DNA of 38,831 bases from an uncultured Collinsella sp. (GCA_900768265.1 CAAGCF010000020.1:1-38831); one strand, 5' to 3'; shown: positions 28,993 to 37,626, counted from the stretch's first letter. Program-made: numbers and translations. The notes: generated from the sequence alone by a model not told the origin.

Positions 28993-29718
28993 ATGACGGT
29001 CTATGTGACGGGCGATATTCACGGCGGCCTCGACATGCAAAAGCTGCGCGATTGGGAGCTTGGGGATAGCCTGATGGGCGACGACTATCTGATTGTCGCG
29101 GGTGACTTTGGCTTTCCGTGGGATTTCTCTGCCGAGGAGTGCGCTGATATCGCCTGGCTGGAATCGCGTCCCTATACCGTATTGTTTGTCGACGGCAACC
29201 ACGAGCGTTTCGACCACTGGGCGGAGCGTCCCATGGAGTTGTGGCACGGTGGGCTGACGCAGCGCCTGTCGGACACCTCTCCCATACGGCGCCTGACGCG
29301 CGGCGAGGTTTTTGAGCTCGACGGCTCAACGATCTTTACCATGGGCGGCGCCACGAGTGTGGACAAGGAATACCGCGTGCCATATTCCAGCTGGTGGCTG
29401 CAGGAGTTGCCGGGTGAGCGCAACTTTGAGGAAGCGCGGGCAAAGCTCGATAGCGTGGACTGGAAGGTCGACTACGTGATAACCCACATCTGTTCCACGC
29501 GCATGCTCTCGCCCACGCTCTATCCGGCACCTGGCTGGAATTACCCCGCCGTTGATCGGCTTACGGCATTTTTCGATGAGCTGGAGGACCGCTTGGACTA
29601 CAAGCGCTGGTACTACGGGCATTTTCATTGGGATGCCAACCCAGCCGAGCGCCACACCGTGCTCTACGACTGCATCGTTCGCTTGGGTGACGAACTCCAG
29701 CCCTGGGATGTTGCGTAG
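28993..29718 (+). CDS. Calcineurin-like metallophosphoesterase
   Basis: A 241-aa protein with the dimetal motifs VTGDIHGG (Asp and His near residues 7-9), IVAGDFGF, VDGNHERFD, YVITHICS and YYGHFHWD. This type of single-domain phosphoesterase is common in gut Firmicutes and Actinobacteria, usually without a known substrate. I start at ATG 28993 (MTVYVTGDIHGG), with GGGAAG upstream; ATG 28957, twelve codons earlier, is possible but lacks a good site. It converges with gluQ, the stops being 15 bases apart with no visible terminator. Confidence 0.85.
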   Translation: MTVYVTGDIHGGLDMQKLRDWELGDSLMGDDYLIVAGDFGFPWDFSAEECADIAWLESRPYTVLFVDGNHERFDHWAERPMELWHGGLTQRLSDTSPIRRLTRGEVFELDGSTIFTMGGATSVDKEYRVPYSSWWLQELPGERNFEEARAKLDSVDWKVDYVITHICSTRMLSPTLYPAPGWNYPAVDRLTAFFDELEDRLDYKRWYYGHFHWDANPAERHTVLYDCIVRLGDELQPWDVA

Positions 29719-29733
29719 GGGTGGGATGGCTGG

Positions 29734-30744
29734 CTACTCGGCCGTTACAGTAATGTTTTCCCGTTGCGCGCGGATGACGTCCCAGCTAAATTGCTCGACC
29801 AGCTGCTCGGCAGAGCGCGGTGTGGTGTCCGGTGCGATGCCCGTTTGCCCGGCGAGCCATCCCAGCAGTGCCTCGGGCGTGCCAAAGCGGGCGCGTAGTT
29901 CGCCCAGGTCCAGATCGCGGTCGCGCTTGGAAAGACGGCGGCCGTCCGGTGACATGAGCAGCGGAATATGTGCGTAGTGCGGCGTGGGAAGACCCAGCAG
30001 ATGCTGCAGGTAGATTTGGCGCGGCGTGGACCCCAGCAGGTCGCATCCGCGCACGACCTCGGTGACGCCCATGGCAGCGTCATCGACCACCACGGCTAGC
30101 TGATAAGCAAACACGCCGTCGCTGCGGCGCACCAAAAAGTCGCCGCACTCGGTAGCGAGTGCCTCGCATTGGGCTCCGTACGTGCGGTCCACGAATTCGA
30201 TCACGTCGTCTGCGAGGTCATCGACGGTGGGCACGCGCAGACGTGTGGCTGGGGCGCGCAGAGCGCTGCGGCAGGCGATTTCTTTGGCAGAAAGGTTTCG
30301 GCAGGCGCCGCGGTAGATGGGCGTGCCGTCGCTGGCGTGCGGCGCGCTTGCGGCGTGGAGTTCGGCGCGCGTGCAAAAGCAGGGGTAGGTGAGGCCGGCG
30401 CCTTGCAGCTGGCGCAAGGCGCTCTCGTACAGGTCTAGGCGATCGTGCTGGTAGTAGGGGCCTTCGTCCCACTCGAGTCCCAGCCAGGCCAGGTCGTCAA
30501 TCAATTGAGCGGCAAGTTCCGGGCGCTTGCAGCGATCGTCCAGGTCCTCGATGCGCAACACGATGCTGCCGCCCTGGCTGCGGGCCGAAAGCCACGCACA
30601 CAGGCAGCTGAACACGTTGCCCAGGTGCATGCGGCCCGAGGGCGACGGGGCAAAGCGGCCCACGACGGGCGTGGGAACGGAGGCGGGCTGCGTCGTTGGC
30701 GCGTCCGCGGCGGGCGTTGCTATGTTGCGTGCGTTGATGTCCAT
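29734..30744 (-). CDS. gluQ: Glutamyl-Q tRNA(Asp) synthetase
   Basis: A 336-aa class I synthetase fragment related to the catalytic core of GluRS. It attaches glutamate to the queuosine at position 34 of tRNA-Asp. Motifs are GRFAPSPSGRMHLGN (the HIGH region), LRIEDLDDRCKRP, zinc-binding CFCTRAE with YRGACR, GVFAYQLAVVVDD, VVRGCDLLGSTPRQIYLQ and the KMSKS-like RRLSKRD. No anticodon-binding domain follows, which separates it from GluRS. The start at 30744 has no ribosome site but a TATACT box seven bases upstream, so the mRNA may be leaderless. The first 25 residues are a Ala/Thr/Pro-rich extension; a start nearer VVGRFAPS cannot be excluded. Confidence 0.88.
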   Translation of the reverse strand: MDINARNIATPAADAPTTQPASVPTPVVGRFAPSPSGRMHLGNVFSCLCAWLSARSQGGSIVLRIEDLDDRCKRPELAAQLIDDLAWLGLEWDEGPYYQHDRLDLYESALRQLQGAGLTYPCFCTRAELHAASAPHASDGTPIYRGACRNLSAKEIACRSALRAPATRLRVPTVDDLADDVIEFVDRTYGAQCEALATECGDFLVRRSDGVFAYQLAVVVDDAAMGVTEVVRGCDLLGSTPRQIYLQHLLGLPTPHYAHIPLLMSPDGRRLSKRDRDLDLGELRARFGTPEALLGWLAGQTGIAPDTTPRSAEQLVEQFSWDVIRAQRENITVTAE

Positions 30745-30751
30745 GCGGACG

Positions 30752-30757
30752 AGTATA
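30752..30757 (-). promoter_or_regulatory. -10 box of gluQ
   Basis: TATACT on the minus strand ends seven bases before the ATG, which places the transcription start at or one base before the start codon. No clear -35 is seen. Confidence 0.5.
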
Positions 30758-30881
30758 GCGCGGAGCGCGATGGGGAGGCGTCGCTGTGGACCGCAAGTTG
30801 GCGGAGCCGCGCATTGTGCACGGCGGGCCTGCGGCTCAACGTTTCGATTGCCGCGCACCAACTCAACCCCTCAAACGACAG

Positions 30882-30917
30882 AAACCCCGGCAGCTCTTCG
30901 CAACTGCCGGGGTTTCC
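30882..30917. terminator. Orphan hairpin in the gluQ-DUF2207 gap
   Basis: GAAACCCCGGCAG (30882-30894) and CTGCCGGGGTTTC (30905-30917) form a perfect 13-bp stem with a 10-base loop. It has no long T-tract on either strand, and no gene upstream in either direction needs a terminator. It may belong to a small RNA or be a repeat. Confidence 0.55.
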
Positions 30918-31119
30918 GCGGAAAAGGGGGACATGATCCTCGAGCGAACGGCAAAGGGGCAAACCGTTTTCGCTCAACTGCTTTATGCCCTTCGGCCGCA
31001 GGCTCAAACAGCGTATGCCGCGCCCACACAAAGCCGCTACACCTGTGACGGAGCTGTGAAGTGGTGTCTATCGTTGATGTAGGCCGTGCCAAAGAGTGTC
31101 CCAAATTGCCGGCAGATAA

Positions 31120-31173
31120 GGAACGTCCCTAAGTGCCAGACTCGGGTGGGACTTTTGTCCCATTTGACGTTCC
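31120..31173. repeat. Nested hairpin upstream of the DUF2207 gene
   Basis: GGAACGT (31120-31126) and ACGTTCC (31167-31173) enclose the hairpin GGGAC TTTT GTCCC (31148-31161). The GGGACGTTC wording resembles the small repeats at 12461 and 33343. In the gap 30745-31252 I see no real gene; the open frame at 30786 lacks a start site and family features. Confidence 0.45.
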
Positions 31174-31252
31174 GTTGGCCCAGATATTCGTCATGTGTGC
31201 CCGCAAACGTGGGACAATGGCGATGTTGGTTTTACAGACAAAGGATGTGCCT

Positions 31253-33199
31253 ATGAACGCCCCCGTTGCCAATGCCTGCCGGCAGCGCCGCTTGTTTGCG
31301 CGATTCGTTTCCGTCTGCGCGTTTGTCGCGTTTGCGTTGCTGCTGCTGCCTGTCGCCGCCCACGCCGACGGCTACTCCATGACCCAAACCTATATCGGTG
31401 CCACGGTCGAGGCCGATGGATCGCTGACCGTTGTCGAGGGACGCCAGTTCGATTTCGACGACGACATCAACGGCGTGTTTTGGGAGATCAATGCGGGCAC
31501 CAACCAGCAGGGCGGCGCGGCGGGCGTCAATGTGTTGAGCGTCGAGGAAGACGACACCGCGTTTAACAAGGTCGACAGCGCAAACAAAGGCGACAGCGGC
31601 GTCTATACGGTTGAGCAGTCCGACGGCGGCGTAAAGATCAAGGTTTTCAGCCCCCACGAGAGCGGCGACAGCGCGATCTATTACGTGAGCTACACCATGA
31701 CCGGTGCGGTTATGAACTGGTCCGATACCGCCGAGCTCTACTGGAAGTTTGTGGGCGACGGCTGGTCCGCGGATTCCGATGATGTCGAGATGGAAGTGTA
31801 CTTCGCAAATGCCGCTGCCGGGACGGCGGCCGTCAAGGGCGATAACTTCCGTGCATGGGGCCACGGCCCGCTGACGGGCGACGTGTCGCTCGATGCGGAC
31901 GAGCCCATGGTCACCTATACCATTCCCTGCGTGCATCAGGGCGAATTCGCCGAGGCACGCATCGCCTTCCCCAGCGACTGGGTACCGCAGCTTGCCGCTT
32001 CGGGCGAAGAGCGCATGTCAACGATCCTGAGCGAAGAGAAGGAATGGGCCGACGAAGCTAACGCCCGCCGCGCTCACGCTCGCATGATTGCCAATGCGCT
32101 TGCCGTGCTAAGTGTTGTCGCGGCGGTGGCCTTTACCGGCACAATCGTTGTGCTCAAGCTGCGCAGGCCCAAGCCCAAGCCACTCTTCCAGGACGAGTAC
32201 TTCCGCGATGTGCCCTCGGCCGACCATCCCGCTGTGCTTGCAGCTCTCATGAGCTGGAACGACGTGCCCGATCAGGCATATATCGCCACGCTTATGAAGC
32301 TCACCGACGACCGCGTGATCAAGCTGGAAGAAGCGACCGAGACCAAGAAGAAGGGTCTGCTCCGTCGCGAAAAAGAGGAGCAGACGTATCGCATCACAGT
32401 GACCGACGAGGCCTGGAAGGCTGCCAAGAAGGACGGCATCGATCGCGATGTGCTCAAGGTATTCTTCGCCGGCGTTAAGCCCGATAAAGACGGCGTCCGT
32501 TCACGCACGTTTAGCGAGCTGGAGGAGTACGCTAGCGAGCGCACCACATCTGTTGGCGACAAGCTCGAGGACTATCAGAGCACGGTTAAGGGCAAGCTGG
32601 AGGCGCGCGAGTTTATCGCATCGGATGGCACTATCGCGATGGTGGCCGGCCTGGTTCTCGGCATCATCATTGTCTTTGGCATTCTGGGCTCTCTGATCTA
32701 TACCGACTTTGCGGACGCCAACGTCGGCGCCGCTATGATCTCGATTCCCGTCACGATTGTGGGCTTTGTCCTGAGCTGCACCTTCCGCCGTTACACGCCG
32801 GAGGGCGCCGAGGTGGCGGCTCGATGCAAGGCGCTTAAGCATTGGCTCGAGGATTTCACGCGCCTAAAGGAAGCCGTCCCCGGCGATCTGGTCCTGTGGA
32901 ATAAACTTCTGGTGATGGGTGCGGCGCTGGGCGTTTCGAAGGAAGTCCTGCGTCAGCTTGCCGAGGCCGTACCGCCTGAGGTGCGCGAGGCCGACGGTTT
33001 CTACGACAATTATCCCTGCTACTGGTGGTACTACCATCATTACGGCAACGAGTCGCCGATGGATTCATTCGATGGCGTGTATCACGAGAGCATCCGTGAG
33101 CTCGCGTCGAGCTCGGACAGCTCGGGTGGCGGCGGAGGCGGTGGCTTCTCGGGCGGCGGAGGCGGCGGCGTCGGCGGAGGCGGCGGCGGAACGTTCTAA
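31253..33199 (+). CDS. DUF2207 membrane protein with glycine-rich C-terminus
   Basis: A 648-aa predicted exported membrane protein. Residues about 12-36 are a signal peptide (FVSVCAFVAFALLLLPVAAHADG, ending near the Ala-Asp). The extracellular domain (37-275) fits DUF2207, with early segments TVEADGSLTVVEGRQFDFDDDINGVFWEI. A membrane helix lies near 281-301, a cytoplasmic region near 302-455, and two more helices near 462-482 and 493-511. After a charged part the end is a low-complexity run of Gly and Ser (about 620-648). The function is unknown. ATG 31253 has AAAGGA; the open frame starting at 31133 includes the upstream hairpin. Confidence 0.88.
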   Translation: MNAPVANACRQRRLFARFVSVCAFVAFALLLLPVAAHADGYSMTQTYIGATVEADGSLTVVEGRQFDFDDDINGVFWEINAGTNQQGGAAGVNVLSVEEDDTAFNKVDSANKGDSGVYTVEQSDGGVKIKVFSPHESGDSAIYYVSYTMTGAVMNWSDTAELYWKFVGDGWSADSDDVEMEVYFANAAAGTAAVKGDNFRAWGHGPLTGDVSLDADEPMVTYTIPCVHQGEFAEARIAFPSDWVPQLAASGEERMSTILSEEKEWADEANARRAHARMIANALAVLSVVAAVAFTGTIVVLKLRRPKPKPLFQDEYFRDVPSADHPAVLAALMSWNDVPDQAYIATLMKLTDDRVIKLEEATETKKKGLLRREKEEQTYRITVTDEAWKAAKKDGIDRDVLKVFFAGVKPDKDGVRSRTFSELEEYASERTTSVGDKLEDYQSTVKGKLEAREFIASDGTIAMVAGLVLGIIIVFGILGSLIYTDFADANVGAAMISIPVTIVGFVLSCTFRRYTPEGAEVAARCKALKHWLEDFTRLKEAVPGDLVLWNKLLVMGAALGVSKEVLRQLAEAVPPEVREADGFYDNYPCYWWYYHHYGNESPMDSFDGVYHESIRELASSSDSSGGGGGGGFSGGGGGGVGGGGGGTF

Positions 33200-33213
33200 C
33201 GGCCCCAAATTAC

Positions 33214-33260
33214 GGGATGGGCTTTTCTCGACAGCCGCCGGGGAAAGCCCATCCCTTTTT
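33214..33260 (+). terminator. Intrinsic terminator after the DUF2207 gene
   Basis: GGGATGGGCTTT (33214-33225) pairs with AAAGCCCATCCC (33244-33255), followed by five T. The loop is 18 bases. Confidence 0.9.
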
Positions 33261-33342
33261 ATGCGCCGACATTCGCCGATCTTTTACTTTTGCCCACGGC
33301 TATTTGCAGACCCACTATAAGGCGATGCCAGTGAGGGCATCT

Positions 33343-33412
33343 ACTCATTGGGGACAGACTTAAATGACCAGTCGTTGGGGATCAGTCATTGGGGATAGAC
33401 TTAAATGACTAG
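33343..33412. repeat. Cluster of small palindromic repeats
   Basis: Two full units, 33343-33372 and 33383-33412, share the order CATTGGGGA(C/T)AGACTTAAATGAC, and a partial CAGTCGTTGGGGAT lies between them. Each unit can fold as AGTCATT/AATGACT. It is related to the unit after hisE (12461-12491), and it sits at the 3' end of the GNAT gene. Confidence 0.75.
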
Positions 33413-33427
33413 GTATGGTTGCTGGGC

Positions 33428-34069
33428 CTAGACGGTTAGGTCCAGCTCGTAGAGGAAGCTTTCGCGCGGCATGGCGTGGCGGCGTTCCTCGCGGTTGGCG
33501 CGGTGCGTGGCCGCGCGCTTAAAGCCGTGCAGCTCGTAAAACTTCCAAGAGCAGTTGGAGTCGGTGTACAGGTGCGCCCTTGTCGCCCCGCGCGAGGAAA
33601 GGTACGAGACCGCGGCATCGAGCAACACCGAGCCAACGCCCAGGCCGTGGACATCTCGATCAACGGCAAGCAGCGTGACCTCGTTGTCGTGCGGCAACGG
33701 GCTGCTCTCGAGCAGGCGGTTGTTGGTTCGGATGGTTGCGCGCACAAACGAGAGATACTCGGCGCAGGCATCGGGCTCCAGCTCGCGCATCTGCGAAAGC
33801 AGCGCGCGTTCGGTGTCCATCCAATGTTCCTTGACGGTGGCGCCGGAGCTCTGTCCCGCACGCGCGAGCGCAATGCCACGCGCCTGACCGTCGATTACGG
33901 CAACCTGCGAAAACGTCGAGGAAGAAAGGCAGTAGGCAAGATCGCACGCAGCTTCGAGGCGGTTGTACTCATCGTTATCCGAGTTGTTGTGCCAAAGCTG
34001 CTGCAAGATCAGCGCGATGGCGTCGAAATCTTCGGTATCAAACGGTCGGTAGAGAACCCGCGAGACCAT
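33428..34069 (-). CDS. GNAT-family acetyltransferase
   Basis: A 213-aa protein with the acetyl-CoA-binding motif A region TLLAVDRDVHGLGVGSVLLDAAVSYLSSRGA and the motif B region LYTDSNCSWKFYELHGFKRAATH, which define GNAT N-acetyltransferases. The N-terminal 90 residues carry the substrate-side fold (YRPFDTEDFDAIALILQQLW). The substrate is unknown. AAAGAGG lies before the ATG. It is divergent from purH and faces the small repeats at its end. Confidence 0.85.
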   Translation of the reverse strand: MVSRVLYRPFDTEDFDAIALILQQLWHNNSDNDEYNRLEAACDLAYCLSSSTFSQVAVIDGQARGIALARAGQSSGATVKEHWMDTERALLSQMRELEPDACAEYLSFVRATIRTNNRLLESSPLPHDNEVTLLAVDRDVHGLGVGSVLLDAAVSYLSSRGATRAHLYTDSNCSWKFYELHGFKRAATHRANREERRHAMPRESFLYELDLTV

Positions 34070-34346
34070 GGTGCCTCTTTCTATTGCGGATGCATATCGA
34101 GCACAGTTCTACCACGCCGTTGGCATCTAATTATGGTGCCCCTGTGTTCCATCAACTCACCGTGCCCAGTGGCGCTCCTGCAACCCCCCGCTCGAAGCTT
34201 TTTCTGCACAGCCGTGCGTTGCGGGGTGCATCGTCGCGCTCGATGCGCTACATTAAATCAGTATTTTCAATGCCGCTGCGCGAGCGCTGCAGATCGACGT
34301 ATCACCGACTCACAGAGCACGGCGGCGTACCAGACAGGAGGACTGC
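34070..34346. other. Divergent gap between the GNAT gene and purH
   Basis: The 277 bases contain a weak -10-like TACATT at 34249-34254 facing purH. I looked for a ZTP (pfl) riboswitch, which often precedes purH, and found no conserved core. No coding sequence is supported. Confidence 0.4.
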
Positions 34347-35954
34347 ATGGGATCTGATGTGAAGATCGCACGCGCGTTGATCTCGGTTACCGATAAGACG
34401 GGCGTCGTCGATTTCGCACGGACGCTGGTTGACGACTTTGGCGTCGAGATCATCTCTACGGGCGGCACGGCTCGTGCCATCGAGGACGCGGGCGTTCCCG
34501 TAACCCCCATCGAGGAGTTTACGGGCTATCCCGAGATGATGGACGGCCGCGTCAAGACGCTGCATCCCAAGGTTCACGGCGCGCTGCTTGCCCGTCGCGA
34601 TTCCGAGCAGCACATGCAGGAAGCCGCTCAGCACGGCATTAAGCTGATCGACCTGGTCGTCGTCAACCTGTACGAGTTCGAGAAGACCGTTGCCAACCCC
34701 GAGGTCACCTTTGCGGATGCCATCGAGCACATCGACATCGGTGGCCCCTCCATGCTGCGCTCTGCCGCCAAGAACGCCGCGAGCGTTACCGTCATCTCCG
34801 ACCCGGCCGACTACGACGCCGTCCTTGCCGAGATGCGCGAGACCGGCGGTTGCACCACGCTTTCCACCCGTCGTCGCCTGCAGGTGAAGGTCTACCAGAC
34901 TACCGCCGCCTACGACACGGCTATCTCCCGTTGGCTTGCCGCCCAGGCAAGCGACGTGGCGGACACCTCTGCCAAGCTCGAGATCTCGCTGGAGAAGGTC
35001 GACGACCTGCGCTATGGCGAGAATCCTCAGCAGAAGGCTACGGTCTACCGCTTTGCCGAGGGCTGCGAGAACACCGCGAGCTCGCAGTTCCCGCTCGTGG
35101 GCTCCGAGCAGATCCAGGGCAAGCCGCTCAGCTACAACAACTATCTGGATGCCGACGCCGCCTGGAACCTGGTCCGCGAGTTCGACGAGCCGGCCTGCGT
35201 GATCCTCAAGCACCAGAACCCCTGCGGTTCCGCCGTTGCCGAGGACATCACGGCCGCCTACGACCGCGCCTTCGCCTGCGATCCCAAGAGCGCCTTTGGC
35301 GGCATCATCGCCTGCAACCGCGAGGTTCCCTTTGAGCTGGTTGAGCACTTTGCCGATCAGAACAAGCAGTTCGTCGAGGTCATCATCGCCCCGAGCTACA
35401 CCGATGAGGCGCTCGAGCGCATGGCTAAGCGCCCCAACCTGCGCGTGCTGGCTACCGGCGGCGTGGACCACGGCGCTCAGGTGGAGCTGCGCTCCGTCGA
35501 CGGTGGCATGCTGGTGCAGGAAGTCGACCACGTGACCGAGGATCCCGCGACTTTTACGTTCCCCACCGACCGCAAGCCCACCGACGCCGAGATGGCCGAG
35601 CTCGAGTTTGCCTGGAAGGTCTGCAAGGGCGTTAAGTCCAACGCCATCCTGGTCTCCAAGGGCAAGGCCGGCATTGGCATGGGCCCGGGTCAGCCCAACC
35701 GCGTGGATTCTGCGCTGCTGGCCTGCGAGCGTGCCGAGGACTTCTGCGAGCGCGAGGGCGTGGAGAAGGGCGGCTTTGCCTGCGCAAGCGACGCATTCTT
35801 CCCGTTCCGCGACAACGTCGACGTGCTTGCCGAGCATGGTGTGACCTGCATCATTCAGCCCGGCGGCTCCAAGCGCGACGACGAGAGCATTCAGGCCTGC
35901 AACGAGCATGGCATTGCGATGGTCTTTACGGGCGCCCGCCACTTTAGGCACTAA
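34347..35954 (+). CDS. purH: Bifunctional AICAR transformylase / IMP cyclohydrolase
   Basis: A 535-aa purine enzyme of normal length that carries out the last two steps to IMP. The N-terminal MGS-like cyclohydrolase domain (1-195) has ALISVTDKTGVVDFA, IISTGGTARAIEDAGV, GRVKTLHPKVHGALL and IDIGGPSMLRSAAKN. The transformylase domain has LRYGENPQQKAT, Lys288-His289 in VILKHQNPCGSA, SAFGGIIACNREV and the end HFRH. AGGAGG precedes the ATG. AICAR from HisF flows into this enzyme. Confidence 0.97.
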   Translation: MGSDVKIARALISVTDKTGVVDFARTLVDDFGVEIISTGGTARAIEDAGVPVTPIEEFTGYPEMMDGRVKTLHPKVHGALLARRDSEQHMQEAAQHGIKLIDLVVVNLYEFEKTVANPEVTFADAIEHIDIGGPSMLRSAAKNAASVTVISDPADYDAVLAEMRETGGCTTLSTRRRLQVKVYQTTAAYDTAISRWLAAQASDVADTSAKLEISLEKVDDLRYGENPQQKATVYRFAEGCENTASSQFPLVGSEQIQGKPLSYNNYLDADAAWNLVREFDEPACVILKHQNPCGSAVAEDITAAYDRAFACDPKSAFGGIIACNREVPFELVEHFADQNKQFVEVIIAPSYTDEALERMAKRPNLRVLATGGVDHGAQVELRSVDGGMLVQEVDHVTEDPATFTFPTDRKPTDAEMAELEFAWKVCKGVKSNAILVSKGKAGIGMGPGQPNRVDSALLACERAEDFCEREGVEKGGFACASDAFFPFRDNVDVLAEHGVTCIIQPGGSKRDDESIQACNEHGIAMVFTGARHFRH

Positions 35955-35983
35955 GTTTCGCCCCGGGACAAAATAATCTCTGC

Positions 35984-36019
35984 AAAAGACGGTCGCTCCG
36001 TTTGGAGGGCCGTCTTTTT
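35984..36019 (+). terminator. Intrinsic terminator after purH
   Basis: AAAAGACGG (35984-35992) pairs with CCGTCTTTT, with an inner CTCC/GGAG stem, ending in five T at 36015-36019. Confidence 0.85.
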
Positions 36020-36021
36020 GG

Positions 36022-36027
36022 TATAAG
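36022..36027 (+). promoter_or_regulatory. -10 box just after the purH terminator
   Basis: TATAAG (36022-36027) would start transcription close to ATG 36036. A weak GTTTGG lies 16 bases upstream inside the terminator stem. Confidence 0.4.
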
Positions 36028-36059
36028 AGGACGGAATGACTAACACGAAAGGTACAACC

Positions 36060-36767
36060 ATGCCCCAGATTGATGATGACGAGCTGTTTGGCAATGCCGA
36101 GGATCAGCGTGCGTACGAGGACTTTTGCGCCAATCAGGAGGCGGTCGAGAAGTTCACGCTCGACAAGCCCGCGCTCATCTGTCGTTGGCGCATGTCCAAC
36201 AAAAAGGTGCCCATGCTCAACCGCCACATCCGCGCGCTGTCCGAGCGCCTGGTGCAGGGCGAGCCGCTTACCCATAACATGCTCAGCTGGGCAAAGCAGC
36301 ACGTTGAGTGGTCACTTGCCGAGGGCGACTACACCGCACGCGACGGCGTGCTCATGCTGGTGATCGACGTTAACGGCAATGCCGCCATGACGGTGGGGGA
36401 GTACGAGCCGCTGGCCGACACGTCGGCCAAGGCGCTGCGTGCCCGTTCTGCCGAGGCTCGCTCCGAAGCCGACGAGACCGGCGTGGCGCCCGAGCTGCTC
36501 GCCGCCGTCAACAACGGCGAGCTTGCCTTTGTGGCGCCGGCGGACGAGTGTCTGTGCGGCACGGCGACGCTCATTGAGCAGCTGGCCCAGACCAAGGGCA
36601 TCCCGGTCACGCGCGTGGACATTCCCGCACAGCTCAAGGGCGCGCTGTTCCTGGTGAGCGACGAGCACGGCGTGGTGCCTGCCGCCGACGCTGACGCCGC
36701 CGAGTCCGATGCCGCGACGGTCGCCTTCTTTGCCGATGGCTACGAAAAGCTCCGCGCCCGCCGCTAA
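36060..36767 (+). CDS. Unrecognised 235-aa cytoplasmic protein
   Basis: An acidic soluble protein with no membrane segment or signal peptide. It starts MPQIDDDELFGNAEDQRAYEDF and contains ICRWRMSNKKVPMLNRHIRALSERLVQG, a segment LMLVIDVNGNAAMTVGEYEPL, a long Ala/Glu/Arg helix (about 120-145) and an end FFADGYEKLRARR. I do not recognise the family. Of two in-frame starts I prefer 36060, with AAAGG upstream; ATG 36036 lies close to the -10 box and would be leaderless. It is separated from purH by a terminator, so it is a separate unit. Confidence 0.7.
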   Translation: MPQIDDDELFGNAEDQRAYEDFCANQEAVEKFTLDKPALICRWRMSNKKVPMLNRHIRALSERLVQGEPLTHNMLSWAKQHVEWSLAEGDYTARDGVLMLVIDVNGNAAMTVGEYEPLADTSAKALRARSAEARSEADETGVAPELLAAVNNGELAFVAPADECLCGTATLIEQLAQTKGIPVTRVDIPAQLKGALFLVSDEHGVVPAADADAAESDAATVAFFADGYEKLRARR

Positions 36768-36783
36768 ATGATTTTTCTGGGAC

Positions 36784-36809
36784 GGGGATTTTATAATCAT
36801 GTAATCCCC
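36784..36809 (+). promoter_or_regulatory. Stem-loop containing a TATAAT box
   Basis: GGGGATT (36784-36790) pairs with AATCCCC (36803-36809), and the loop contains a perfect TATAAT (36792-36797). It is either the -10 box of the downstream two-component operon or a weak terminator of the preceding gene. The gap to 36945 also has a CGAACG/CGTTCG hairpin and a second -10-like TAATAAT near 36906. Confidence 0.4.
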
Positions 36810-36945
36810 GCGCCCGCCGCGAGCGAGGGTCGAGCCGAACGCTTTCGTTCGCGAACAGTTCTGTCACCTTGGCGCCGCGCGAGGCGCGTACCGGCGGCTT
36901 CGCGGTAATAATGGCTGTAAGACAACCAGGAGGGGAGCGGAATCC

Positions 36946-37617
36946 ATGGCGCTGATCTATATCGTTGAGGACGACGAGCCCATTCGTCGCGAGCTCGCCG
37001 ACATTCTGGCCCGTGCCGGGTTTGAGATCGAGGCCTGCGAATCGTTTGAACACGTTTCTCGTGACATCCTGGCCGCTGCACCCGACTTGGTACTGCTCGA
37101 CCTGACGCTTCCCGTCAAAGACGGCCAGCATATCTGCCACGAAGTCCGCCGCGAATCCGAGGTCCCCATCATCGTTCTCACGTCGCGCACGACCGAGATC
37201 GACGAGGTCATGGCCATGACGCTCGGCGCGGACGATTTTGTCCCCAAGCCCTACAGCGCGCGCGTGCTCGTGGCGCGCATCAATGCGCTGCTGCGACGCA
37301 CCGCGGCTGCCGGCGAGCGCAGCACGGTCGTCCACAAGGGGCTGGAACTCGACCTCGCCCGCTCCGCGGTCACCAACACGGCAACCGGCGACAGCACCGA
37401 GCTCACCAAAAACGAGCTGCGCATCCTCTCTTTGCTCCTGAGCCGCGCGGGCAAGATTGTCTCGCGCTCGGCCATCATGCAGGACCTGTGGGACTCCGAT
37501 GCCTTCGTGGACGACAACACGCTCACCGTCAACATCAACCGTCTGCGTACTACGCTCGAAAAAATCGGCATCAAGGGGTATTTGACCACGCATCGCGGCC
37601 AGGGCTATTCGGTCTAG
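36946..37617 (+). CDS. OmpR-family response regulator (BceR/GraR-like)
   Basis: A 223-aa regulator. The receiver has VEDDEPIRRE, Asp52 in LVLLDLTLP, the conserved VLTSRTTEIDEVMAMTLGADDFVPKPY and a short linker. The winged-helix domain has LDLARSAV, LTKNELRILSLLLSRAGKIVSRSAIMQDLWDSDAFVDDNTLTVNINRLR. The wording VDDNTLTVNINRLR is typical of the BceR/GraR group, which control responses to peptide antibiotics. AGGAGGGGAG precedes the ATG. It is followed after nine bases by its kinase, but no BceAB-type transporter is in the window. Confidence 0.92.
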   Translation: MALIYIVEDDEPIRRELADILARAGFEIEACESFEHVSRDILAAAPDLVLLDLTLPVKDGQHICHEVRRESEVPIIVLTSRTTEIDEVMAMTLGADDFVPKPYSARVLVARINALLRRTAAAGERSTVVHKGLELDLARSAVTNTATGDSTELTKNELRILSLLLSRAGKIVSRSAIMQDLWDSDAFVDDNTLTVNINRLRTTLEKIGIKGYLTTHRGQGYSV

Positions 37618-37626
37618 GGGTCGGCT

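Noticed and set aside
30786..31082. 98-codon open frame upstream of the DUF2207 gene
   Set aside because: It contains the perfect 13-bp hairpin, lacks a ribosome site and has no domain-like sequence.
34070..34346. ZTP (pfl) riboswitch upstream of purH
   Set aside because: I looked for the conserved core and pseudoknot sequence and did not see it.
34302..36302. 666-codon minus-strand open frame opposite purH
   Set aside because: It is the antisense shadow of purH, with low-information composition.
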